Translations under genes and position numbers: made by a program
In this document: piece by piece, positions 9,431 to 18,108 of the stretch
Layout of the letters: the number at the start of each line of letters is the position of its first letter
Position numbering within the stretch: the stretch's first letter is position 1
Origin: Pirellulales bacterium
GTDB lineage: Bacteria > Planctomycetota > Planctomycetia > Pirellulales > JAICIG01
NCBI GenBank assembly: GCA_035533075.1
Contig: DATLUO010000212.1
Span: 1 to 47,734, forward strand
Length of the DNA stretch: 47,734 bases
Direction: 5' to 3'
Notes under the pieces: model-generated
Seen by the model: the letters and a program-made list of their open reading frames with translations, nothing else
What the model was told of the DNA's origin: nothing
Databases searched by the model: none

Positions 9431-10429
9431 TCAATGGGACCGCGCACTTCGCCAGCGGCGCAGCGCTTCGATGACGCGCTCCAAATCGACCGGCAGCGGG
9501 GCGACAATCTCCAAGGGCTGACCCGTGTCGGGATGGGCCAGAGCCAGGCGTCGGGCGTGCAGGGCCTGGCGGTCGATGAGCACTTCGTCGTCGTCGGACA
9601 CGCGACGCAGCTCGCCGCGCGTAAGCTTCGACCGACCCCCGTAGGCCCGATCGCAAAGCACCGGGCAGCCGATCGCCGCCAGGTGTACGCGAATCTGGTG
9701 CGTCCGGCCGGTCTTCGGCAGAATCCGCACGCTGCTGAAACCGTCGAACCGCTGGAGCACCTCATAGAAGCTCTGGGCGGGACGGCTGGCAGGGTCGGTC
9801 GGCCGGATGGCCATCTTTTCGCGCTGGTGCGGGTGAAAACCGATCGGCAGGTCGATGAGATCGCGGTCGCGGTCGGGTTGCCCCACGACGATGGCGAAAT
9901 ACTCTTTCGTCACGGTGCGGGCCTCGAACTGGTCGGCCAGGGCCTTGTGGGCGCGGTCGTGCTTGGCCACCACAATCACGCCGCTGGTATCGCGATCGAG
10001 CCGGTGTACGATGCCCGGCCGCGTCGGGCCGCCAAGCCCACTTAGGCGGTCGAAATGAAACTGCAACGCGCTGGCCAGCGTGCCGCGCCAATTGCCTTTG
10101 CCGGGATGGACCACCATGCCCGGCGGCTTGTTGATGGCCGCCAGCGCCGGGTCTTCGTAAAGGATTTCGAGCGGGATGTCGGCCGGCTCCGGCCCCTCGC
10201 GCGGCAGTTCGGGCAAAAAGACGGTGATTCGCTCGCCGGGGGCCACGCGGTGGCTCGCCCGCACGCGCTTTCCATCGACCTTGGCCGCGGCGGCGTTGAT
10301 CACGCGGCGCAGGAACGTGCGGCTATAGCGGGGAAACTGCTGCGCCAGGAACCAGTCGAGTCGAGCGTCGGCCTGCGCGTCGGAAACGACAATTTCGATC
10401 GGCGCGGAAGAAAGTTCATCTGGCGGCAT
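9431..10429 (-). CDS. rluD: RluD-type 23S rRNA pseudouridine synthase
   Basis: 332 residues from ATG 10429. Residues about 20-80 are an S4 RNA-binding domain; residues 87-310 are the RluA-family catalytic domain, with the signature HRLDRDTSG at 142-150 and catalytic Asp145. KTGRTHQIRVH and the final PLPVDL region are also typical. RluD converts uridines of the helix 69 loop of 23S rRNA to pseudouridine; the S4 domain favours RluC/RluD over RluA, and I cannot separate RluC from RluD firmly. The 5' end is preceded directly by the long palindrome at 10456-10554. Confidence 0.88.
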   Translation of the reverse strand: MPPDELSSAPIEIVVSDAQADARLDWFLAQQFPRYSRTFLRRVINAAAAKVDGKRVRASHRVAPGERITVFLPELPREGPEPADIPLEILYEDPALAAINKPPGMVVHPGKGNWRGTLASALQFHFDRLSGLGGPTRPGIVHRLDRDTSGVIVVAKHDRAHKALADQFEARTVTKEYFAIVVGQPDRDRDLIDLPIGFHPHQREKMAIRPTDPASRPAQSFYEVLQRFDGFSSVRILPKTGRTHQIRVHLAAIGCPVLCDRAYGGRSKLTRGELRRVSDDDEVLIDRQALHARRLALAHPDTGQPLEIVAPLPVDLERVIEALRRWRSARSH

Positions 10430-10455
10430 TGTTCGCTATGGACGGCCCCGCTCCT

Positions 10456-10554
10456 GTAGGGTGGGGCCAGCGAGCTTGCGAGCGCCGGCCCACCCTAAGG
10501 GACGTCGTCGCTTTCGGTGGGCCGGCGCTCGCAAGCTCGCTGGTCCCACCCTAC
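10456..10554. repeat. 39-bp-arm palindrome of the GGGTGGGGCCAGCGAGC family
   Basis: The arms 10456-10494 and 10516-10554 are inverted copies with a single mismatch and a 21-bp loop. The arms contain GCGAGCTTGCGAGC, itself palindromic. The right arm carries the stop codon of the TPR gene (10551-10553). A shorter relative is at 14493-14530 and a partial arm at about 32014-32030. Very stable hairpin, likely terminator-like or a mobile REP/MITE sequence. Confidence 0.88.
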
Positions 10555-11369
10555 GGTTGCACCTCGCCGCCATCGGCTTTCGCGTCTGGGACGTCCTCTT
10601 TCGGTGCATCGTCCTTCGGCTTGCTTTCCGGCTTTTCTCCGCCCAGGGTCATGCCCGACTGAAAGGGATGTTCCGGAAACTTGTTGAGGTCGAAATCGGG
10701 CTTGATGCCCGGAGTGCCCGGCCCTTTGGGCAATTTCGTCTCCGGCGATTGCTTGGCGAACCAATCATAGAAATCCTTCGTCGACTTGCGGTCGAGATCG
10801 GCCAGCCGGCTTTTGGCGAGCGAACTGAAGGCGCCGTCGGGCCAGTTGGCCAGCAAGGCGCGATATTGATCGCGCGCCGAGTCGAGTTCGTCCTTCGATT
10901 CGTAGGCTTCCGCCAGGCCGAAAGTGGCCCGTTCCGCCAGCAGCGATTCACCGGGCGCCTTTTCCAGCACGGCCCGATAGAGGTCCACCGCTTCTTCCAG
11001 CGCCTTGCGTGCGGCCGCGCGGTCTTTGAACAAATCGTCGACGCCCTTCGCGAGCTGGGTATCGGCCAGGCTCAACCGCGACCATTGCCCGGCGGGCGAG
11101 TCGGCCTGGTAATTGTTGGCCACTTCCTCCAGCCGCTCAAAGGTTTTGTTCGGGTCGGGCTGTTCCAGGGCCGAAAAATACTCTTCCCAGGCCTGGTTGG
11201 CGGTCGCTTCCCGCTTTTGATACCACAGGACCGAGGCAAATACGAGCACGGCCGCGGCCAGCACGCTCGCCGAGACGGCGGCGGAATAAGGCTTGAGGGC
11301 TTCGATTTTTTCACCGAGCCAGTCCGCCAACACATTCGTGGCCAGCTCGTGCCGGCGCTCGGTTTTCAT
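10551..11369 (-). CDS. Membrane-anchored tetratricopeptide-repeat protein (YfgM-like)
   Basis: 272 residues from ATG 11369. The frame stays open 45 codons further upstream, but MKTERRHELATNVLADWL is the natural start for this family. Cytoplasmic N-terminus, one transmembrane helix (about 29-50, AAVSASVLAAAVLVFASVLW), then TPR-like helical repeats (about 60-215) and a Lys/Glu/Pro-rich disordered tail. The layout (short N-terminus, TM, TPR) matches YfgM/TPR_21 proteins, which act as ancillary partners of the Sec translocon in proteobacteria; role here is inferred only. The last codon and stop fall inside the palindrome at 10516-10554, so the tail end may have been set by insertion of the repeat. 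Confidence 0.75.
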   Translation of the reverse strand: MKTERRHELATNVLADWLGEKIEALKPYSAAVSASVLAAAVLVFASVLWYQKREATANQAWEEYFSALEQPDPNKTFERLEEVANNYQADSPAGQWSRLSLADTQLAKGVDDLFKDRAAARKALEEAVDLYRAVLEKAPGESLLAERATFGLAEAYESKDELDSARDQYRALLANWPDGAFSSLAKSRLADLDRKSTKDFYDWFAKQSPETKLPKGPGTPGIKPDFDLNKFPEHPFQSGMTLGGEKPESKPKDDAPKEDVPDAKADGGEVQP

Positions 11370-11500
11370 AGCGTGATCTTCAAAGGAGGGCGGCGAAAGT
11401 TCGCGAAAAACAAAAGTCGGCAGCTCACCGCGGTCCAGCGCGCGACGGGCTTTCCGGCACATCGTCCAGCGCGGAGTATAGGCCGTGCGACGGAAAGCCG

Positions 11501-11782
11501 TCAAGGCGTCGCTTGGCGCTTCGCCTTTTGCACGTCGGCGGGCGCGACGCGCAGCCCTTCCAACTCGAACATGGCGACGATTTCCTTTACGCTTGCCCGT
11601 GGATAGAGCCGCACCTTTTCGCGGATGGCCCGGTCTCGCCCCAGCGGAGCGCCCACCTCGTCGCTATGGAACAGCGGTGGCGCTGAAGGCGGCTTGATGG
11701 TGCTCAACCGGCGCCCAGTCGCCTCTTTTTTTCCTGATCGGGTGGAAGCGTCCTTTCTCGTTACCGCTTTTTTCTTGGCCAT
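11501..11782 (-). CDS. Small basic protein with helix-turn-helix-like C-terminus, unknown function
   Basis: 93 residues from ATG 11782. The first 35 residues are Lys/Arg/Ser-rich and disordered (MAKKKAVTRKDASTRSGKKE); the C-terminal half (IREKVRLYPRASVKEIVAMFELEGLRVAPADVQKAKR) predicts a small winged-helix or HTH-like fold seen in planctomycete hypotheticals. A nucleic-acid-binding role is plausible. Same strand as its neighbours, 131 bp before the TPR gene start. Confidence 0.55.
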   Translation of the reverse strand: MAKKKAVTRKDASTRSGKKEATGRRLSTIKPPSAPPLFHSDEVGAPLGRDRAIREKVRLYPRASVKEIVAMFELEGLRVAPADVQKAKRQATP

Positions 11783-11896
11783 TGGTCTGGGTTTCCTGTG
11801 CCAAAACGTTCGCGCTGAGCGCGCCGGAAAGTCACAGCGAACAATTATCGTGCCAGCGGCGTGCCAAATGGGGCCTTGCGGCGCAGCTTTCCCGTT

Positions 11897-14377
11897 TCAA
11901 GAAGTCGCCGTCGGATACGACGTCGTTTCAGCGACGCCTTGCCACCATGCTTGCCAATTCGCGATGGCCGATCCAAGAGACTGACCAGAGATCCACTCCT
12001 GCGACCAAACGGCTTCGCGGCGAAGTTCTTCGTCGTGGCCATCGAGCAAGGCGATCAACCGATCGGCACCCAGCAAGTAGCCGTGCTCGCCCAGTTCTCG
12101 GATGGCGGTCACGCGTTCGCCCGGAAGTGTGTCGGTGGAAGCCAGCCTGGCAATTGGCCCCTCCATGAGATACGTCGCCAAATGCGCCGGCGGCGGGTAA
12201 TGCTCGCCGGTTCCTTGTTCGTCGACCCATGTTTGCCACCTGTTAAGGAGTTCCTCGAAGGGACAGTCGAAGTGCCGGGCGAAAGCTTCGGCCGGTCGCT
12301 TGCGGCGATCGGGGTCGTTGAAGAACCGCTGAAACGCCAGCCGTCTTTCGGGCGTCGCCCCGCGTCCGCAAAGAAATTCCATCACCGACCACGTCTGGGC
12401 CGCGAACTGCTGGCTCCAGGCGAAGTGCTTGAGATCGTTATGACGCAGATGTTTTCGCCAGTTGCGATTGACGGTGCCGGCGAGGAATTCGCCGGCGCCA
12501 ATGGTCCGACCTGAGGCGCGGCCGGCCAGCACCCGTCGCTGCAGCCGCGCAAGCTCGTGATACTCGTTGTCGTGCGACAGCGCCGCCGCCAGCCCCTGGT
12601 CGATCCAGGCCGCGGGCGATCGGCCGTCCAGCGATTCGAGCAGATGATAGGTGAGCAGCCATCGCAACGTGACCCGCGGATCGGCGCTGTGCTGTCGTAG
12701 CGGGCTTTCGGCGACGAGCAGCCGCCGACCCGGCGCCCGCAGATAAACGCTCTTGCTGAGAAAGTGCGGGGCAAGCTGTATGCCCAGTCCTGCCAAATAG
12801 CTCGCCAGCGCCTGACCGTCTTCAAAGAAGAACGTGCGGACCGTCGGTGGGGGCGGACTAAGGCCGACCACGGACCGCAATCGATCGCGGGCGGCTTCGG
12901 CCTCCCTTTCCAGCATCTCGACCAGCGAGGTGCCGGGTGCCGACCAAGTCAGCATGTCGCCGATTTGCCGTGTTGTGCCCTGTGTGCCGGCGGCCCGTTC
13001 TGCGATCGCAAAATCGCGCGCCGGATTGGCGGCGCGCGCCAACTTCCATCGCAGCCTTGCGTAGACGATGCCGATGCCCAGGGCGATCGATCCCGCTAAG
13101 ACCCCAAGGGGCAGCGGCGCGACTTCCCGGAGCTTGGCACCGTTACCGGACCTCACGACCACCATCAATACAAAGCCTAGCATCAGTGCCATGAAATAGC
13201 CGACAACGCTTGCTCGTTTCTTTTTGCGTTGCGAGCCGGGCGTGAGCGTTTTCGCTTGCTCGAAGCGAAGGCGGACCTTTTTTCGCGCACGTCGAAGGGC
13301 AAACACGATGAGCCAGATCGTCATTCCCGCCAGCGCCGGCCAGAGGGGCGGCTCAGGCATTTTCTCGAAAAGTCTTTTGCGCAGCCGGAACGTGCCGCCG
13401 TCCCAAAGATCGATCCTGCCGACGCCCTCCGTCAATAAGCTTTCGCCTCGCACGTCCGCGGCCAGGTGAAGCGTCGGCCCCATCGACAGCGGTTCGAACC
13501 GACCGCCGCCGTGTACGAGTCCGGTCCGACTGCCGGCGACGGCGAGCGTTCGCCCGTCGGCAACGAAGGTCAGGGCAGCAAAGGCCGCATCGTCGGGCAG
13601 CGTCTTCGTTTCCCGCTGGCCCGACTTCCATTGCCAGGTTTCAATGGTCGTGTTCGAATCATCGACGTCCTCGGATGTTCCGCGCAGGATCGCGATCGTT
13701 TGTCCGTCAGGCGACCAGGCCATATCCTGACACCAGCACTCGTCACCGCCGACGTCCGTTTGCGCCACGAGCGCCAGGGTGGCCGCGTCGTAGACTTTCA
13801 ACTCGTTGGCCCCCGTGGTGACGGCAAGCACCGTTCCGTCGGGCGAGAATTTGGCGCGGAGGCCTTCGCTGGCGATGGTCCGCGGGGGGCGGTCGTTGTC
13901 GAGAGAGTGGATGGCCGTTCCGCGCCTGCGGTCTTGCACGAGCAGCAGATGTTGCCTGGGCGAGAAGGCGATTTGTGCCCCGAGCGTCGCCGCTGGAATG
14001 GTCTTGAGAACCTTGACGGCGCCGACGTCCCACAGGTCGATTCCGCGGCGCGGCCGGTTCCCCTTGCGTTGCCAACCGCGTGTAACGACGGCCTGTTTTC
14101 CGTCGGGCGAGAGGGCGAGTTGACCGGCAAGACCAAAACTACCCCGCGTCCGCAATGTGGCCTTGAACATGCCCGATGTGTCCCAGATAAGGACCTTTCC
14201 GTCACCCATCAATGCCCCGCAGGTCGAGCCGTCGGCCGAGACCGCGAGAGAAACAACCATGTCCTGACGGGCGGCCAGTCGGTGCGTGCGCCGATAGATC
14301 GGCACCACGATCGCCAACCCCAGGGCGGCGAACGTGACCCAAAACAGCAAACCGGCGAGTGTGAAACGACGAGCCAT
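11897..14377 (-). CDS. WD40-repeat membrane protein with peptidase-MA-like C-terminal region
   Basis: 826 residues from ATG 14377. N-terminal helix RFTLAGLLFWVTFAALGLAI is a recurrent planctomycete anchor. Residues about 40-340 form WD40-type blades (VSLAVSADGSTCGALMGDGKVLIWD, SPDGKQAVVT, FSPDGTVLAVTT, AWSPDGQTIAIL). Three membrane segments follow between about 345 and 450. The C-terminal third resembles DUF1570/peptidase MA-like proteins (SPAAWIDQGLAAALS; SVMEFLCGRG; FDCPFEELLNRWQTW), but the HExxH zinc motif is replaced by YHLLES, so catalysis is unlikely. Role unknown; a scaffold or sensor is a guess. Confidence 0.72.
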   Translation of the reverse strand: MARRFTLAGLLFWVTFAALGLAIVVPIYRRTHRLAARQDMVVSLAVSADGSTCGALMGDGKVLIWDTSGMFKATLRTRGSFGLAGQLALSPDGKQAVVTRGWQRKGNRPRRGIDLWDVGAVKVLKTIPAATLGAQIAFSPRQHLLLVQDRRRGTAIHSLDNDRPPRTIASEGLRAKFSPDGTVLAVTTGANELKVYDAATLALVAQTDVGGDECWCQDMAWSPDGQTIAILRGTSEDVDDSNTTIETWQWKSGQRETKTLPDDAAFAALTFVADGRTLAVAGSRTGLVHGGGRFEPLSMGPTLHLAADVRGESLLTEGVGRIDLWDGGTFRLRKRLFEKMPEPPLWPALAGMTIWLIVFALRRARKKVRLRFEQAKTLTPGSQRKKKRASVVGYFMALMLGFVLMVVVRSGNGAKLREVAPLPLGVLAGSIALGIGIVYARLRWKLARAANPARDFAIAERAAGTQGTTRQIGDMLTWSAPGTSLVEMLEREAEAARDRLRSVVGLSPPPPTVRTFFFEDGQALASYLAGLGIQLAPHFLSKSVYLRAPGRRLLVAESPLRQHSADPRVTLRWLLTYHLLESLDGRSPAAWIDQGLAAALSHDNEYHELARLQRRVLAGRASGRTIGAGEFLAGTVNRNWRKHLRHNDLKHFAWSQQFAAQTWSVMEFLCGRGATPERRLAFQRFFNDPDRRKRPAEAFARHFDCPFEELLNRWQTWVDEQGTGEHYPPPAHLATYLMEGPIARLASTDTLPGERVTAIRELGEHGYLLGADRLIALLDGHDEELRREAVWSQEWISGQSLGSAIANWQAWWQGVAETTSYPTATS

Positions 14378-14492
14378 CGATGATGCCGACCAGGAGCGTT
14401 TGGGGCCGCTGACAAGCTGGGCCGCACTTAGTTATCCCCTGGCGGGTGCCATTTGACAATCCGCGACGCTGCATCCTTTTGCGACGTAGTAG

Positions 14493-14530
14493 GCGTAAGG
14501 TGGGGCCAGCTCGCTGGCCCCACCTTACGC
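14493..14530. repeat. 18-bp perfect palindrome, short member of the GGTGGGGCCAGC family
   Basis: GCGTAAGGTGGGGCCAGC (14493-14510), two-base loop, then its exact complement (14513-14530). It contains the stop codon (14525-14527) of the permease gene upstream. Related to 10456-10554; may terminate transcription of the usp-permease operon. Confidence 0.85.
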
Positions 14531-15658
14531 ATACCTTTGCCGCATCGCTTCGACCGGCCGCAGGCTGGCGGCGAGGTATGCCGGGTAAATCGCGCCGACG
14601 ACGCCCATCGACAGTGCAATGGCGATTCCCTTGACGACGATCGCCGGAGAAACGCGGCCTTCAATCACGCCGGCCGCGGAGCGGACGTGAGACAAGACAA
14701 GCGGCATGGCCACCCCGGCCACCGATCCGAGCAAGGCGCCAAACAAAGCCAGAAGAAGCGCCTCGGAAAGAATCATCGTCAGAATCCGTCCGCGCCGCCA
14801 ACCGACCGCGCGGAGTACGCCAAACTCCTGCGTCCGCTCGAAAACCGACATCGCCATCGTGTTCAGCACGCCGATGCCGCCCAAAACGAGCGCCACGGTC
14901 GAGGTGAGCCAAGCCATGGCCCGTGCCGCGCGAATCTGGGCGATGCTGCTCACAAAGTCGGCTGTCGAGAGGACCGACAGCCGTGGTTCGAGCCTCTCGA
15001 TGCGCCCTTTCAATTCGTCGATCGCTTGCTTGGGAGCGCCGGGTTCGGCCTCGACGGTGAAACCGCTCACTTCACCGGCGCGGTCCGTCTCCTTTTGCAG
15101 CACGTCGAGCAGCATCACGACGGCCCCGTTGTCGTAAACGTTATGGCTCTCGAAGATTCCCACGACTTTGAACGCCCGGCCATAAAGCTCAATCGAGTCT
15201 CCCACCCGCTTGTCCAGATTGCCGGCGAGCACTTTGCCAAGCAAGACGCCCCGCCGGTCGGACGAAGTCAAACTTCGCCCGGAGAGGAACGTCAGACGGT
15301 CGAAGAGCGGACACTCCGCCGGCCAGCCGTTGACAATCACCATCATTTGGTCGGCCTCTTCCAGCGACACCACGTCGACCATGCCCCCGATGACCTCACG
15401 CACGCCGGGCAACCGGCGAATTCGCTCGCCCAGCCGCTGGTCGAGGCCGCTGGCAAGCTGTTCGCTGCGGCCCGATCGCTGAACGACCAGATCGATTCCG
15501 CGCTGGGCGTAAAGATCAAAATACGATTGCTCGAAGCCGTTGGAGATCCCCACCAGCGAGACCACTGCGGTCACGGCCAGGGCGATGCCCAGCGTCGTCA
15601 GCAACGAACGCTGACGCCGGCGGAACAGGTTTTTGATGACGAGCGTCAGAAACCACAC
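14525..15658 (-). CDS. FtsX/MacB-type ABC transporter permease (first of a pair)
   Basis: 377 residues from a GTG start at 15658 (MWFLTLVIKNLFRRRQRSLLTTLGIALAV). One N-terminal helix (about 17-40), a large periplasmic MacB_PCD-like domain (about 45-240) and three C-terminal helices of the FtsX domain (about 250-370), with RTQEFGVLRAVGWRRGRI as the conserved coupling segment. Such permeases work with a cytoplasmic ATPase in lipoprotein release, efflux or cell-wall control; none is encoded nearby. Homologous to the next gene upstream (15679-16830), 20 bp away, so the two arose by duplication and may form a heterodimer. The stop codon lies in a palindrome. Confidence 0.85.
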   Translation of the reverse strand: MWFLTLVIKNLFRRRQRSLLTTLGIALAVTAVVSLVGISNGFEQSYFDLYAQRGIDLVVQRSGRSEQLASGLDQRLGERIRRLPGVREVIGGMVDVVSLEEADQMMVIVNGWPAECPLFDRLTFLSGRSLTSSDRRGVLLGKVLAGNLDKRVGDSIELYGRAFKVVGIFESHNVYDNGAVVMLLDVLQKETDRAGEVSGFTVEAEPGAPKQAIDELKGRIERLEPRLSVLSTADFVSSIAQIRAARAMAWLTSTVALVLGGIGVLNTMAMSVFERTQEFGVLRAVGWRRGRILTMILSEALLLALFGALLGSVAGVAMPLVLSHVRSAAGVIEGRVSPAIVVKGIAIALSMGVVGAIYPAYLAASLRPVEAMRQRYA

Positions 15659-15678
15659 GCGAGTGCATCTCCTACGGG

Positions 15679-16830
15679 CTATTCATACCGCAGCGCCTCC
15701 GTCGGCTGCAAGTTCGCGCCGCGATAGGCGGGATAAATCGCGGCGATCAAACCCACGACGACCGCCAGGGCAAATCCTGCCAGCACGGTCGCCGCCGAAA
15801 CGTTGCCGCGAATCAGCCCGCGGGCCACGGTGAATCGGCTGAGCACCGCCACGAGAACGCTCCCCAGCCCCGTACCCAGCACCGCACCGGCCAGGCTCAG
15901 CAGGCACGATTCAGACAAAATCATCTCCATCACGCGCGACTTTCGCCAGCCGAGCGCCCGCAGCACGCCGATTTCCTGCGTCCGTTCCATCACCGACATC
16001 AGCATGGTGTTGAGCACACCGACGCAGCCGATCACCAGGGCGATGAACGAAGTGCCCCAGGCCATTTCGTCTGCAAGCTGAATCTCCATGTCCTGGCTGA
16101 CGTATTGTTCGGTGGCCAGCGCGGTCAGCCTCAGCGGATCGCCGCCGTCGTCGGTCAACTGGTCCACCTGCTGCTTGACGGCTTCGATCGCGTCCTTGCG
16201 GTCCGACTCATCGGCGGCCAGCATCACCAGGAACTCGGAGACCTGCCCCTTGCGGTCCATGAGTTTCTGCAAGTCGGCCAGCAGGACCACGGCCGCCCCG
16301 CTTTCGAACGGGTTTGCGCTTTGATACACGCCCACGACGCGAAAACGCCGCAACTCGATCTCGACCGTGTCGCCGACGCGTTTCTTGAGATTCTTGGCGA
16401 GCCCATTGCCGAGCAAAACCCCGTTGTGGTCATCGGCCGTAAGGCGGCGCCCTTCAATCAATTTCAAGTTGTTCCAGACCGGCGATCCGGCCGGCCAGCC
16501 GTGTACCGGCAGGCCGACCACGCCGCTGCCGCTGAGCGAAATCACATCCGTCAGCGCCGGCACGACGTCGCCCACGCCCGGCAAAGCGGCAATTCGCCGG
16601 GCCAAACGCTGGTCCAAGCTGCTCGACGTCCTTTGGACCGCCCCCGCGCGGACGACCACCAGATCGACGCCCTGGTTCTTATAGGCCGCCGCGGCCGATT
16701 GACGCAGGTTGCGCGCCGCCCCGACAAGCGTCACCACCGTGGCCACGGCGATCGCCAAGCCCACGACCGTCAGCGTCGAGCGAAGCTTGCGCCGCAGCAG
16801 GTTCTTCAGCACCAAGTCGATCAATCGCAT
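15679..16830 (-). CDS. FtsX/MacB-type ABC transporter permease (second of a pair)
   Basis: 383 residues from ATG 16830 (MRLIDLVLKNLLRRKLRSTLTVVGLAIAVATVV). Same architecture as its neighbour: N-terminal helix, periplasmic domain (about 45-255), three C-terminal helices, and RTQEIGVLRALGWRKSRVMEMIL. It starts 4 bp after the stop of the universal stress protein gene, implying one transcript usp-permease-permease. No ATPase in the window. Confidence 0.86.
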   Translation of the reverse strand: MRLIDLVLKNLLRRKLRSTLTVVGLAIAVATVVTLVGAARNLRQSAAAAYKNQGVDLVVVRAGAVQRTSSSLDQRLARRIAALPGVGDVVPALTDVISLSGSGVVGLPVHGWPAGSPVWNNLKLIEGRRLTADDHNGVLLGNGLAKNLKKRVGDTVEIELRRFRVVGVYQSANPFESGAAVVLLADLQKLMDRKGQVSEFLVMLAADESDRKDAIEAVKQQVDQLTDDGGDPLRLTALATEQYVSQDMEIQLADEMAWGTSFIALVIGCVGVLNTMLMSVMERTQEIGVLRALGWRKSRVMEMILSESCLLSLAGAVLGTGLGSVLVAVLSRFTVARGLIRGNVSAATVLAGFALAVVVGLIAAIYPAYRGANLQPTEALRYE

Positions 16831-16834
16831 CCCA

Positions 16835-17857
16835 TCACCAACGCCGGTGCGCGACGGACGCCGCGCCCACGGGCAGCAGTTGAGGCTCCGCGGCCACTTC
16901 GGCCTTCGTGGGCAGCGTTACCGCAAAACCTTCCGGCTTGACTACGAGCAACGAACGGTCGGACGTGTGCAGGACTTTTTCGGCGGTGTTGCCGATCAGC
17001 AGCCCGGACAGGCCGCTCCGGCCGGTACTCCCCATCAGGATCAGGCCGACGTCGAGCTTGCGCGCGGTGGCGTTGATTACTTGGTGAGGAATTCCTTGCG
17101 TCACATGGAGCGTGGCCGTGCCGTGATCGAGTCCCATGGCTTCCAACGATTGTTCCAGCTTTTCCAGCGCCAAGCGGCGTGCTCGCCGCCGGTAATAGCT
17201 TAGCTCCGCGCGGGTATCGTCGGAAATAGGCGGCACGCCGTAAAGCTCTTCGATGTCATAAACGTGCAGCAGGTGCAGCTTGGCACGCAGCGCCTTGGCC
17301 AACACGGCCGCCGTCGCCAGCAGGCGGTCTCCGATCGGCGAAAAGTCGAGCGGAACCAGGATCGATTGGGTCTCGCCGGGCAGCCCCTGGCGAGCGATCC
17401 AGACCGGCACCGGGCACGCCCGTGCCAGCCGCGTGGCCGTGCTGCCGACAAACACGCGCTTGACGGCCGACATGCCGCGCGTTCCCACCACGACCAAGTC
17501 GAAAGCGTTCTGTGGTACCGCCTCGATCAGGGCGATATAGGGAACGCCCACGAGAACCTGGCTGGCGATCTCGACGCCGGTCTGGCGATGATCGGCGACG
17601 AGCGATTGCAAACGCTGTTCGGCGTCGTCGCGCAGCTCGTTTTGCAGCCGCCCCAGGTCTTCGGGCAACGCCTGCCAGGCGGTGCCATAGTCGAGCATCG
17701 CAAACGAGACCGAGACATCGCGGATGACATGCGCGACCGTCAGTTTTGCCCCACACTGGCGGGCCAGCGAAATGGCCGTTTCCAGCCCCGTGGCCGCCGA
17801 CTCTGAAAAGTCGGTGGCCAACAAAATGTTTCGAAAGCGCTCGGGTGTGGCATTCAT
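16835..17857 (-). CDS. Tandem universal stress protein (two UspA domains)
   Basis: 340 residues from ATG 17857. Two UspA domains: residues about 7-155 with the ATP-binding signature GTRG-x9-GST, and about 163-312 with GSTG-x9-GN, where the last Ser/Thr is Asn. Each domain ends with the usual VLxxSxxPVLVV-like strand (ARACPVPVWIA; LHTSDRSLLVVKP). UspA proteins bind ATP and help cells survive stress. It is the first gene of an apparent operon with two permeases and is divergent from alaC; promoters for both should lie in 17858-18108. Confidence 0.88.
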   Translation of the reverse strand: MNATPERFRNILLATDFSESAATGLETAISLARQCGAKLTVAHVIRDVSVSFAMLDYGTAWQALPEDLGRLQNELRDDAEQRLQSLVADHRQTGVEIASQVLVGVPYIALIEAVPQNAFDLVVVGTRGMSAVKRVFVGSTATRLARACPVPVWIARQGLPGETQSILVPLDFSPIGDRLLATAAVLAKALRAKLHLLHVYDIEELYGVPPISDDTRAELSYYRRRARRLALEKLEQSLEAMGLDHGTATLHVTQGIPHQVINATARKLDVGLILMGSTGRSGLSGLLIGNTAEKVLHTSDRSLLVVKPEGFAVTLPTKAEVAAEPQLLPVGAASVAHRRW

Positions 17858-18108
17858 GGCGTGGCTCCTGCGAAATCGTGTACTGCCCTAGCAATCGAAA
17901 GGCAGTTCACGTGCCAAACGTTCCGACAAGCCCTGCCGCACCTAGGCGGACCTGTATTCGGCGAAACTGTCGGGCTGCACGGCGGCGATCGGCGTGCTTT
18001 TCCGCACTCGGCGAGCGAAAAGGCACGGGGCGTCATCGCCCGTTTCCCTCGCCGGGCCCGCACGGTATCCTGTAGGTTTCGCTCCGCTGCCGTGTCTTGC
18101 TCCGACCA

